NCBI GenBank assembly: GCA_964520785.1 | Contig: CAZFQG010000002.1 | Coordinates: 31,716 to 95,715 of the forward strand | Direction: 5' to 3' | DNA length: 64,000 nt | DNA from: CAZFQG01 sp964520785 | GTDB lineage: Bacteria > Planctomycetota > Planctomycetia > Pirellulales > Thermoguttaceae | Shown here: positions 37,201-41,800 of the stretch, in pieces | Numbering within the stretch: the stretch's first letter is position 1 | How the letters are laid out: every line of letters begins with the position of its first letter | The notes under the pieces: generated by a model | What the model was told of the DNA's origin: nothing | What the model saw: the letters and a program-made list of their open reading frames with translations, nothing else | Database searches by the model: none | Translations under genes and position numbers: made by a program

Positions 37201-38645
37201 GCCGTCCAGTCGGAGCCGTACGGGTCGTTCTGTCTAGCCGTCTCGACGAGGATGTGCTGGACGTCGCGATAGGTAAGATCGGGGTTCGCGTCGAGCATCA
37301 GGGCGACGATGCCGGAAACGAGCGGCGTGGCGGAGGACGTTCCGCCGAACGTGGACGTGTAGTCGAGATCGGGTAACGGATCGTCGTCCGCGTCGCCCGG
37401 CAGATAGTTGTAACCTTCGTCTCCAGTCCGGTCCGTTGTCGTTATGCCACTGTAAACGCTACTCGATGGCGCGGATACGAGCAACGCCGCTCCGGGATTG
37501 GAATAGTAGGAGTAGCTGCCGGCGTGGTCGACCGCGGCGACGGCGATGGTGTATCGGGAATTCGCAAAAGACTGCTGGTTGACGTTTCCACTGAGTTCGC
37601 GGTCGTTTGCCGCGCCGAAAACATACACGTTCCCTAGTCCACCGCGTCCATTGGTAACCCCTTCGTGAAGAGCGGCATACTCTTCGGGCGCCATGGCGGT
37701 GTAGTACCAGGAATTCGCCCAACTGTTGTTGTACACATCGATGCTCTGGTACTGGTGAACAAGCGCTTCGGCGATTTCTTGGGTTGTCGGGTAGTTTCCG
37801 TCGGATCCTTGCGATAACATGCGGATTCCCGCCAGTTCTGCGGCAAGGGCGCTGCCGGAGACGCCGATTCCATTGTTGCCATTCGCCGCCGCGACGCCCG
37901 CGACCGCCGTGCCGTGGTTGTCGCTTGACCAAACGGGGCTGGGATCTTGATCATTGTCGGAGAAGTCATAACTGAGATCGCTACGATACCGACTCTGCAG
38001 GTCCGGGTGATCCCACTGGAGACCGTCATCCAAAATACCGATCACGATGCCGTCACCGGTCGCGTGATCCCACGCCGGAACGACATTGGCGTCCTGCCCC
38101 GAGATTCCGCCGTTCTGTCCGGTGTTCTGCAGGTGCCACTGGTCGCCGAAAAGGGGATCGTTTGGCACGAAGAGCTTCTTCAGCTCCTTGGGTACCACCG
38201 GGTAGAACGTCTCGATTCCCCCCGTCTGCGTCAAGAGGCTCGCGACCTGCGACCAATTCGTCTCCGGGGAGAAATCCCATACGGTGAAGTTCTCGGGGAG
38301 AAGCGCCGCCTGGCCGTGGAAATCGGCTCCGAACGCCGCCGAGAGGAGGCTCGCGTCGATCTCTTCGCTGACGGACACGACCCAGCGCGTGGTCTGGTCG
38401 AGCCATTCCTCCTTGTAGGAACTCAAATCGGAGGCCTTGGCGATGGCCTGCTGCAATTGGGCCTGCCAGAACGCGCTGCTTTCGATTCCCGAGCTGACGC
38501 TCAACAGGACGCGGTCCTCGAACTGCTCGAGACGCGGATCGCGGTTCCGGAGCTGCTTGAGGACGTCTCGTCCCTTGTCGGTCGACGCGCCACCTCGACT
38601 CTTCCTCGTGTTTCCGAAACGGCGGAACATGTCCCAAATCATCAT
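19206..38645 (-). CDS. Giant multidomain surface protein 1 (about 6479 aa): subtilase, metzincin, FG-GAP, GEVED, Calx-beta, dockerin
   Basis: Start ATG 38645 is chosen because AAGGAG lies at 38655-38660; the frame is open to 38756. Approximate domain order by residue follows. LEPR-XLL box, 36-51. Subtilase S8 with Asp206 (GILDDG), His244 (NHGTAVAG) and Ser437 (GGTSSATP). P/Homo-B domain, 523-643. Metzincin site HEIGHALMLGH, 1073-1083, with Met-turn TVMGSG. PPC-like, 1165-1290. Seven FG-GAP repeats, 1318-1660. Beta-helix, 1665-2250. Two PPC-like domains. Repeats containing IHAGMTxAEVA, about 2950-4110. Choice-of-anchor L, 4118-4338. Second beta-helix. Five GEVED domains, 4780-5610. Calx-beta, split by a TolB-like insert, 5610-6125. 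Sixth GEVED. Dockerin, 6316-6372, with two DxNGDGxVNTGDLD loops. Tail with LAWAYEFERLRAK. Probably secreted and cell-surface or matrix bound. The role is unknown; adhesion or polymer processing is inference. Confidence 0.9.
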   Translation of the reverse strand: MMIWDMFRRFGNTRKSRGGASTDKGRDVLKQLRNRDPRLEQFEDRVLLSVSSGIESSAFWQAQLQQAIAKASDLSSYKEEWLDQTTRWVVSVSEEIDASLLSAAFGADFHGQAALLPENFTVWDFSPETNWSQVASLLTQTGGIETFYPVVPKELKKLFVPNDPLFGDQWHLQNTGQNGGISGQDANVVPAWDHATGDGIVIGILDDGLQWDHPDLQSRYRSDLSYDFSDNDQDPSPVWSSDNHGTAVAGVAAANGNNGIGVSGSALAAELAGIRMLSQGSDGNYPTTQEIAEALVHQYQSIDVYNNSWANSWYYTAMAPEEYAALHEGVTNGRGGLGNVYVFGAANDRELSGNVNQQSFANSRYTIAVAAVDHAGSYSYYSNPGAALLVSAPSSSVYSGITTTDRTGDEGYNYLPGDADDDPLPDLDYTSTFGGTSSATPLVSGIVALMLDANPDLTYRDVQHILVETARQNDPYGSDWTANGAGYMVSHDYGFGVVDAAAAVSLARQWVNVDDELALGSGDIPVNRSIPDNSAAGVASSTYLGGQINSLEYVEVFVDIVHPSVGDLEIILTSPSGTKSVLSKTSIGETWWSWFNPLEGWTFTTTHCWGESAEGEWILEVRDQISGRTGTLNSWRLTAYGTETSAGQSLSVPPELVAIIPNDGANLTDGQTLKIGPRELTFRFNEGQVFDLATLEEGIRVVRSGGDGVFGNANDRQVEFGWIGIGERPNEIIVRFAETLPDDDYRITIFGAGEHPLLNTRGVPFHDGNDQTIRFSLDLGAQVMAVVPQPITRLSDGSLTQARNVIEVYFNDDDLHVASAQNPNFYQLINTAGTADTEDDTVILPESVSYDPVADKAVLTFAEDLAAYGSGAYRLRIGNEYRKIDTSAPSFDDPGDSFADAASLGALGSAMNAQSWVLASSIDPVPYPLEWPGGIDEPGHRDLPIHQAVEAHYMGAGADGMDGVATLYYSFPHVYGSDPEGNALTNMINEDQKDLVRNIMELFAYYAGVQFVEAEAGGIPIAVGDLRALDPTIPTGPGGVAGLGGPGGVVLDYADFQTGPYTWGSGFYTVMMHEIGHALMLGHTYDLPPLTVMGSGTEEGYSDTGAEGVYPGNADIVHLQYLYRPDSNDIDVYEFTLEASGTFSAETVAERLESVSLLDSVITLFGGNGEVVARNDDYFSNDSYVEVHLQPGTYYVAVTSTGNTEFDPTIPGTGLGGRTQGEYELHLNFVPDALPGSHLMDTTQTLFDGDADGRPGGIYNFWFTVATEDETLYVDKTANPALADGTIETPFTEIDRALALAAEGQIVRIVGNRTDQKYLAPTTYAAAAETSAVAVGDLTGNGIADMVAVNTADNSISIWLGNGDGTFTFQRKQSVGAGKAPNAVLMADLDGDGDMDIVTVNGGDNTVSVLLGNGRGQFGFPRVFNVGNGPTAVAAADLNGNGALDLIVVNSDGGNLSILSGNGDGTFKPQTQISVGSTPRSVAAGDLNGDGAIDLVTANSGNNSVAVLLGRGNGTFEAPLSYAVGGVPIAVGLADLNGNGALDIVSANQGTQNVSVLLGIGDGRFYDAVNYGAGGVPRAMVLADMDNDTAVDIVVARENDVLVLYGNGNGTFARRRAVGMGEAPLGLAVGNLNRDGTRDIVTANPTSNNVSVVLAKVDEAYEIGYDRLGNPLPDGWRLNVPKGVTVMIDAGAVLKLSEANIDVGTGAVGIDRSKGALQVLGTPHQSVLFTSYFDELFGVDHDEIATVGTPGDWGGLVFRNEYDYDYGFPVWEEEGIFLNYVAGADIRYGGGQVKVNSVTSVYNPIHMVEARPTVAFNTIRFSEDAAMSADPNSFEETHFFGDVYTADYGRVGPDIRGNRVVENSLNGIFVRTVTPAGDTLKEVEIAARWDDADIVHIVGENLVISGNPGGPFEDIAGNRTARLDGRLSVDPGVTVKLNGSRIEAQSGSQVLAEGLPGYPIIFTSLLDLRYGAGGTFDTSANTSGDEASPGDWGGIYFGTAASGSIDRALIAYGGGTTLIEGGNQASFNPIEIHQADVRIANGILEYNDAGFAGSRYGRGNIAPGTEATVFIRGAQPVIVNNIIRHNAGNALSIDVNAMNFRSNPDLGRSTGYDEAFIAYLDNYGPLVRENRMTNNGINGMLVRGGTLTTESIWDDTDIVHVVRDEIVIPNHHTYSGLRLQSSGSESLVVKLSGPQAGFTAMGVAQEIDDRIGGTLQIIGTPGHPVVLTALEDDSFGAGFDPWGNPQTNTDNANGVPTAGRWRSIRLEKYSNDRNVAVVQEREAVFDPKSGTTNDEPKNAQYLGKLAKNEKSGDDVLRLGFQVNGAIRADDTNDMDVYSFDATAGTEVWIDIDRTSQALDTVVELIDADGQVVFAASDNSYAEQIGAAEVYVNRGLAQPMFAAPMDRDAWLSKDTYSVNMMDAGMRVVLPGTAGQTRTYYVRVRSASGATGEGLTSGAYQLQVRLRATQEYPGSTVQYASIHYATNGIEMFGLPANSPLLAETSEYQEFIETPEGLMWTWNSNNDTRENAIDIGNLLQTNAAAIKVIGDISSPTDVDWFQFQIDLTGVQSIEGVNADTPAMWPVVFDIDYADGTGRPDTQIWVFDDEGRLIYRGDDSNIADDAVRGMRTDKDNLAAGSFGAKDPYVGPVFLSRSGTYYVAVTGPGMVADALKQDLIRREPVNSVNRVAEDHITLGLGNIEEGEPSEAVLSALGRPLAPNQAPVELFSGTNVFELALAVDQFHLGDVVLYVTNGADVFTIDPFTGVVETDLTGPTAVISGGETNPFGDIIMRADGRLFGMSTGAFDADSGHYMQISTADGAILYDQDDGIITYESQVDDDIEYVVANVGIQFEAMVFIPHDMLGAFQLARGENPLEPGAFLAVGNRLGGSDIEYDQNVMYLFNADGVAVRPATTPLDDPDEWVESMPIPYGWLQSAPFIGVVPAENRINDLYDDLTDGMYFSIKEDDVEEPGLDPEDPPIFIDGVEFTFELDFGFEVRYVEDEQVRDGDTFVVNGTTFEFDDGRTHILTVESFNGLADGDTFTIHNENGALANFEIDFDGALENEDFNAVYLQGVSSNNAAAQALANAINGATVSGGSALGVTATVSGSQILLSGDADGDGNDGALVSVAGLAGVSYVNTAGVAPGNRIISFDPAAGRFSVLQAAVDGINAFYADGAFAGGNRITLNAPVTSVDFAGTPAFFQTAGAAPGVMPGNVPVLVHAGMTSAEVASAISIAINTANVGGETPDFSAEAGGGAVRIGNLSDSNRIIVRNAPGLTASGGGSGGRITGLTFVNGNLYAVDDQGGFYQVDDFTTPGMEVVNEPKVTDPDADPPEEEDFWRIRHIDGVGAALMPIVVFEDAPFSGLDRGPATVGRGLTEEGELEPTGPYAEMLFATDSQGRLHAFDLEGVPQPIFFDGFSTIPTGLGYINGVTFSNIDYNLWHPTARYDETPGHGVTTAHDMSRQEPDYPIPGGTSFYFGLEDPDGDGSIYAQPGAAMYREFDTPLNQAIFASSGYTSEELLNTYDTPGGAYGALTTNTFSLAGYSRADRPKLFFNYFLDTEGGDVWDGAQVYISADGAAWDLLASNTNLYGESPLEYAFDPTVLDEEDARRVELNDDVGGGWRQAVVNLLPYAGLDNLRLRFVFSTAGKLNVGDAPGSFASNTTGAYLTAIPGNQLIDGDSLTIDEQMFEFDMGFSLVLPNVAGAAIALGETITIDGETASATLEFVEQAGQEMPGNTPVLIHAAMSTAEVADALFDAVSAAFPNDPEADPPLVGEVIAHVKDNRVYLQGAMNVATDAEALLVEGDAPGTVTGESMNGEPAVAVPIHAGMTAAEVAHALATVIDATFSEEDLPDFFTSIKVDGEFLHVIGHQVIPPDPFTGEPPLALPFSNFLMGDGEHLANDIPLDRFANNGRGQNNRFEGFYIDDIIIGFTERGEMITDAEPEDTFSPQTTGSAITTGRYELEIRTGTQYGMLYMGDLVLFSAYDTNDRMSDSLTLWAPAAKEISEGHTFTVSDGVNVVTFQFLDAALGNEPQEGAVPIVFTGEELLGELASLIAHTINSVAELDVIASHNMVETSNQIDLFGAAHTTGMDVLYFGGTQNGTLGAAIPSDVVTTTPSTDANKLRDALLGTGIMPIGDATLVSSDVSAGFWTDGRNSGILLTTGDVAAAAGPNMDGASVGDASGLGDADLDAEFGVITTDATSLEFDFAWQGGDLFLQFFFASEEFNEMFSEDVRTILEENGLTLADLAFDVMSVFVDGVNIALLPKTGIPVNASTINPELNEKYFIDNDPELEGPYFELFGYDGFTIPFNAVVEDLAAGEHHIKIVISDTMMNLPLPIPELEEYEFDSAIFLTAGSLGALRPTVYGTENYYDHGGLWQGDENRERPQGQTIIDSNHITNSLQNGIVFDMSFPDAYAHPGPAAWLQVVNQGSLVPAATIRNNLVVSSGDGGILFGGFPFPPYDGQIFTQGANAVPFGRIVNNTIYGGTLRSDSYGIRVEDYAGPTILNNIISSVGTGIEIDASSRATTVYDNTIYHNVVTPIAGGVLKNLDDVLGANDALFVDAERGNFYLDRGSVAIDSAVNVVQDRLEMSSVRDPLGIARSPILAPDYDLYGQLRTDDPSVAPPPGLGQNVFKDRGAIDRTDFAGPTAGLTNPLDNGAADRNRGLGDVYVISKQLVNFSIQLADAGVGVNNFSVVSSAVQLYRDGVLLEDGLDYFFQYNTNTKVIRLVPVAGIWADGHKYTIHLDNGADGIRDLANNPIAPNRLNGQTRFSIEIAGMDFGDAPPDAGFPTTLAQNGARHIIVPNYHLGYGVSSEPDARYNADATADTYDDGIVFPTATLRPGTQTEVAVTFTVPDDPAFQGGWLSGWIDFNGNGDWNDPGEQVFVDEMLYYDENADPDPTDDFRVNTVVFTIVVPQDAVMGRVFARFRMSTDGGLGVTGEASSGEVEDYAILIGQLTDFGDAPSDRGYPTLLAEDGARHLLGTGLFLGYAVDDEVDGLPHPQALGDDLDGIDDEDGILFDGYVLSGQTATFTVIASGTGYLNAWIDYNGDGDWDDAGEQIFTDMPLDAGTHELTVDVPAGLTPKETFGRFRFSSEAGLTPRGLAPDGEVEDYRVLIMDVARDFGDAPVSYPTLLNNNGAWHAASDLYLGSFIDYELDGQPNATATGDDMTYLDDEDGVRFPEVLVRGERTISVKVSGGGYLNAWIDLNQDGRWTGAEQVITGLWVEPPADGSEWVDVTFTIPATAQLGKTFARFRFSSVETLSYQGGAPDGEVEDYLITIGRADFGDAPQGQIYKFPATGAWADYPTKGKSAAFHLESNLRLGARIDYENDGIPTPNADGDDNTGVDDEDGVLIDQWRLPAGEQRLITVNASEFGYLNAWIDFNQDGDWDDPGEHFIIARPLTAGQNLIYVDIPETVVPGKTFARFRFSSVEDLPYHGMAPDGEVEDYAIVIGHRDYGDAPSWYEQGDPASHLLSDVFLGSLIDVELAPQSSNDALGDDLSDLDDEDGVIIPDGRLAIGRNRPITVIASTAGYLNAWIDFGQNGNWSDPGDQVLRGYELNAGTNQVFIDIPTNARVGNTFARFRFSSEQYLDPTGPAADGEVEDYRIEIYNPSSVATFPDVRFMVAEGHEGLTPIDVAVRRVGTFDEQIVFDYTTADGTATVADSDYQSASGTIVFGPASPLNPVIEPWDVQSLTGGLSNEVVYHIFGDYLVWESKVDGDWEVYLWNNSSDDTAYWPDGRPKIQKLTDNDHEDRFSNIYADGSVVHVVWASRESQTDDYEVWLWRDVVNDGLPPQVYRLSDNATDDTLPQVSATHVAWLGHDGSDREIYLLDIAERIAVGPGYQAKNISDNSFHDADPRLSGSRVVWVGQEAGDTEIYLYDAVRFELDGTEAQRITSNSTDDIRPQIDGRNVVWQNNGNIFLYQIAVNPVDQMPPRNLLQNFAGTVPTSNQNPQIGGGNIVWQGYNSGFGGGWEIFRVQIDRLNDPAYLGAGVQNLSNNGAAYDEQPAVSGSQVVWRTLESGQWDVHHYDLAKDTRATNISNDEGFNSTPLVSGSMVVWRHLGDGQSNYEIIVAERGIPYMEQSITLYVNGDTRIEDDEYFLLRVTGEGFEVEKPIWILNDDPGTNPAHTVGLDFGDAGFDPVNPLEFVYPTLLEDDGARHVVDQVLYLGDSVDTEDPAEVRPDANALGDDYLYRDDEDGVFFTNPLRQGQAATITVVASAPGKLDAWFDFNRDGSWAGYTDQSTGEWVDEKVFDSIDLAAGDNILSVMVPPSAYIGDSIARFRLSSAGGLSYTGSAPDGEVEDHLFTVGAAAARIPGDLNGDGVVNTGDLDLVRSNWGLSVTKGNTLRGDANGDGVVNTGDLDLIRANWGATLPAAAFAAPMSAANESAPAEDATEAPVYGPKTRDQAGSVRRLLTAAQDAVFGQERDDDVSPAGGGLAELAWAYEFERLRAKAQSNRSTDTPKVSAADAIFGDYR
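20405..21596 (-). other. TolB/WD-like propeller inserted inside the Calx-beta domain of giant 1
   Basis: The translated segment (about 397 residues) has six or more repeats of the form 'xVVWxxxxxGDxEIYLYD ... ISDNxxxDxxPxxSGSxVVW', typical of TolB-type propeller blades. It is flanked by the first half of a Calx-beta domain (ending SDYQSASGTIVFGPA, about 21600) and its second half (starting MEQSITLYVNGDTRIEDDEY, 20400 downward). Confidence 0.65.
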
Positions 38646-38711
38646 GGGGAATCTCTCCTTAAACATTATGACACCAGCAACGTCGCTGTTCGTGTTTTCA
38701 GGGAATCGGGA

Positions 38712-38740
38712 ATCGTAACTATTACCCAAACGGGGATCAA
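38712..38740 (-). promoter_or_regulatory. Promoter of giant gene 1
   Basis: On minus, -35 TTGATC (38735-38740) and -10 TACGAT (38712-38717) are 17 bp apart. The predicted start near 38705 leaves a 60-nt leader containing AAGGAG. Confidence 0.5.
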
Positions 38741-38814
38741 CTGCGTTACCGTTCAATCTGCCCTCGCGCCGTCTTTGTACCGCGCGATCGCAGAGAACAC
38801 CACAAATAGGGGCT

Positions 38815-38844
38815 TGGCCGCCGGAGATAGTGCCCCGGCGGCCA
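38815..38844 (-). terminator. Hairpin terminator of giant gene 2
   Basis: Perfect 10-bp arms TGGCCGCCGG (38815-38824) and CCGGCGGCCA (38835-38844) with a 10-nt loop, 16 nt past the giant 2 stop. On minus the tail is AAGCCCCTATTTG, so the U-tract is poor. Confidence 0.65.
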
Positions 38845-38860
38845 GTTCATCCTCTTATAT

Positions 38861-41800
38861 CTACTCGTCGCCAAACATCTGGAAGAACCGGTCCGCGGAT
38901 TGCACCGCGGCGGTCTTCGGTCCGCCATTCCGCTTGGCGCGGAGGTTTTCGATCTCGTAGGCCCAGGCCAATTCGGCAATCGTCGTTTCCGAGCCGGGAG
39001 TCACTTCCAGGCCGTCGAACAGTACGTCGGCCGCCGCGGCTTCCCGCTTTCGGGGGCCGTAAATCGGTCCTACAGTCTTAGTAAGCGGTACCGGCTCGGT
39101 TTCCATCGGAGCGACCATGGGAGCTTGCGCCGCCGCCGCGACCGGAGCCGTTTGTCCCCAGTTGGAGCGGATGATATCCAGGTCGCCCGTGTTGACGACG
39201 CCGTCGCCGTTGGCGTCGCCCAGGGCGCGGTCGCCGGCGGTCACGGTTTGTCCCCAATTCGACCGGATGATGTCCAGGTCGCCGGTGTTCACCACGCCGT
39301 CCCCGTTGAGGTCGCCGGGGATGGAGGTGTCGATGGTGCTCGGGGCCGTGTTGAGCACGCTCAGTCCGGTGTAGTCCTCGACTTCGCCGACGTCCGGGGC
39401 GGCCGGATCGGAGAAGACGACGCGGGCGACCGCGCCGTTGACCGTTTGGGCGCCGGGAATATCGGCCCAGTTGAACGAGAGGCGGTTGGTTCCCGTCGCC
39501 ACCGCGGCGCCGTTGAGTATCCGTTCATCGGCGTCGAAGATGCCGTTTTGATCGAAATCGATCCAGGCGCTGACGACGCCGGCGGCCGAGGCCGAGACGG
39601 TAATCGTCTGCGTCGCGTTGCGAATATCTAGCGCGCCGAAGGCCACGCCGTCGTCCGGCTCGCCGATCCTCGGCGCCGTCTCCGCGTCAATGCCGCTGCC
39701 GAGATGGAACCCTTCGCGGATCTGCCTGGAAATGACCGCGTAGTTCTCCAAATCGCCGTAATCGCGCGAGACCGTGTTCCCGTCCATGCGGACCCGAGCC
39801 GGAGCCGAGAATGGGAAGCCGACGACCGTGTAGACCCCGCCGGAAATCAGCAGGCCGACCGGCGACGTGTGCAATCGCTCGTACGTCAGGACGTCCTGGA
39901 AGGTGTAGGTCTGGCCGGAATAGGCTAGATCGTAAAGCTTCAGCGTATCGTCGCCGCTCGAGGGGACGACCTCGGCGGAGGCGAAACCGTCCGCCTGGAG
40001 GCTGTAAACGGTTTGCCCTTGGGCGTTCCTTCGCGAGGCGTTCAGCCGGCTCGGCCGGGCGGCAATGGTGTCGCCGAAGGAGGAACCGGTGAGGATGACG
40101 TGGTCGGCACCGCCGCCTCCGACCGTGTGGATCGTCTCGGTCTCGTATATTTCAACCCTTACCGGACCGCCCTCGTAGGTGGACGCGCCGACGCTGCTGG
40201 GTTGCAGCCGGAACGTCTCCGCGGCACTGGTGCCGGTGAGCGTGGCCGTGTCGTTCCCGCCCAGGCCCGTGAACTTGACGGTGGCGACCCCTTGCGGAAT
40301 CGTGTAGGTCTTCGTTTGGCCGGCGGTGGTGACGCGGACCGTGGAAGCGGCCGCGGTGGAGCCCGCGATAAACTCGAAGTGATCGTCGCCGGCGGTACCC
40401 GGAATGACGAACGACTCCCTCGCTTCCGGGTGAACGATCAGGGAATTCACGTTCAGACCAAAGACCCTGGTGAAGAGGCCGGTAAAATCGGTGGGACTGG
40501 GGAGCCCCGTATCCGGGTATTGCGGTTCGACCCAGGTGGGATCGAACCACCAGGTACCGTCTCTGTACCAGTTGGGTTCGATCCAGTTGGTCTCCATCCA
40601 GTTGGGCCCGCTCCACGCGGCGGCGACGTTTCCGTCGTTGTCGATAGCGACCGCCGAGCCGAATTGATTCCCCTTGGTGACGCCGTTGAGCCGGAACTCG
40701 TTCGACAAGGCATTGCCGTTGACGTCGAAGAGCCTCGCGTAGACGCCCATATCGTCGGTGATGTCGTTGCCCTTGTCCCAGCCGGTCCAACTGATGACGA
40801 ACGTACCGCCGAAGTTCATGTCGACGTCCGGTTGGAACTGCCGCCGGGCGGTCGTCTGGTTCACGCGGAACTCGTTGGTGATGCTGGCATCGAACGACAT
40901 GACCCGGGCGTAGATGCCGTCGTCGCTGCCATCCTGGCCGAAACTGGTCCAAGTGACGACGAATCCCGCGACGCCCGGTCTGCTGTGCATGGCGACTTGG
41001 GGATCGTACTGGGAGTACTGGGTCGTCTGGTTCACGCGGAATTCCCCGCCGTAGGGATTGCCGCCGTTTAAGTACTTCTGGCCGTAGACTCCCCACTGGC
41101 TTCCATCCTGGCCGTCGCTCTGCCATACGATGACGTAATTCCCCCAACGGTCCATGGAGACGTCGGAGTTGTTCTGACCGCCGGAGGTCCACGTGTTGAC
41201 GCGGACATCGGAGGAGAAGCCGGCGGCCGGCGTGCAGTTCGCGTTGAACAAGCGGTGGAATACCCCGTCGCCGGAGCCGTCCTGTTCGAAGCTGGTCCAC
41301 GAGACGACGAACTGGCCATTCGTCGGATTCATGCCGATGCTCGGTTGCGACTGGCGCTCGTACTTCGTGACGTTGATACGGAAGTTGCCGCCGATCTTGA
41401 TTCCGGACGCGTCGAACTTCTGGCCGAAGACGCCCGTCTGATCGCCGATCAATTCACCGGCTCCGGACCAGACGACGACGAAGGTGCCGTCGTCGGCGAT
41501 GGCCACGTCGGGTTCGATCTGGTTATTGTCCGATTCGAATTGAGCGTCGACCGGCGCGTCGGCGACCCAACTGTTGACGACGAATTCCGTACCCTTCGGC
41601 CGGCCGTAGCGATCGAACCGCATACCGACGATATCGGTCTGGTGGACGGGCAGCACCTGGGTGACCTCCCCGGTGGTCGTTCCGTCGCCGGTCGTGTCTT
41701 GGGTGAATTCGACGTCCGCCAAGTACTGGGCGAGGGTTTCGCGCGTCCAGACCGCGACGTAGTCGCCGGAGTTGTTCCGCGCGATTGCCACGTTGTCGTG

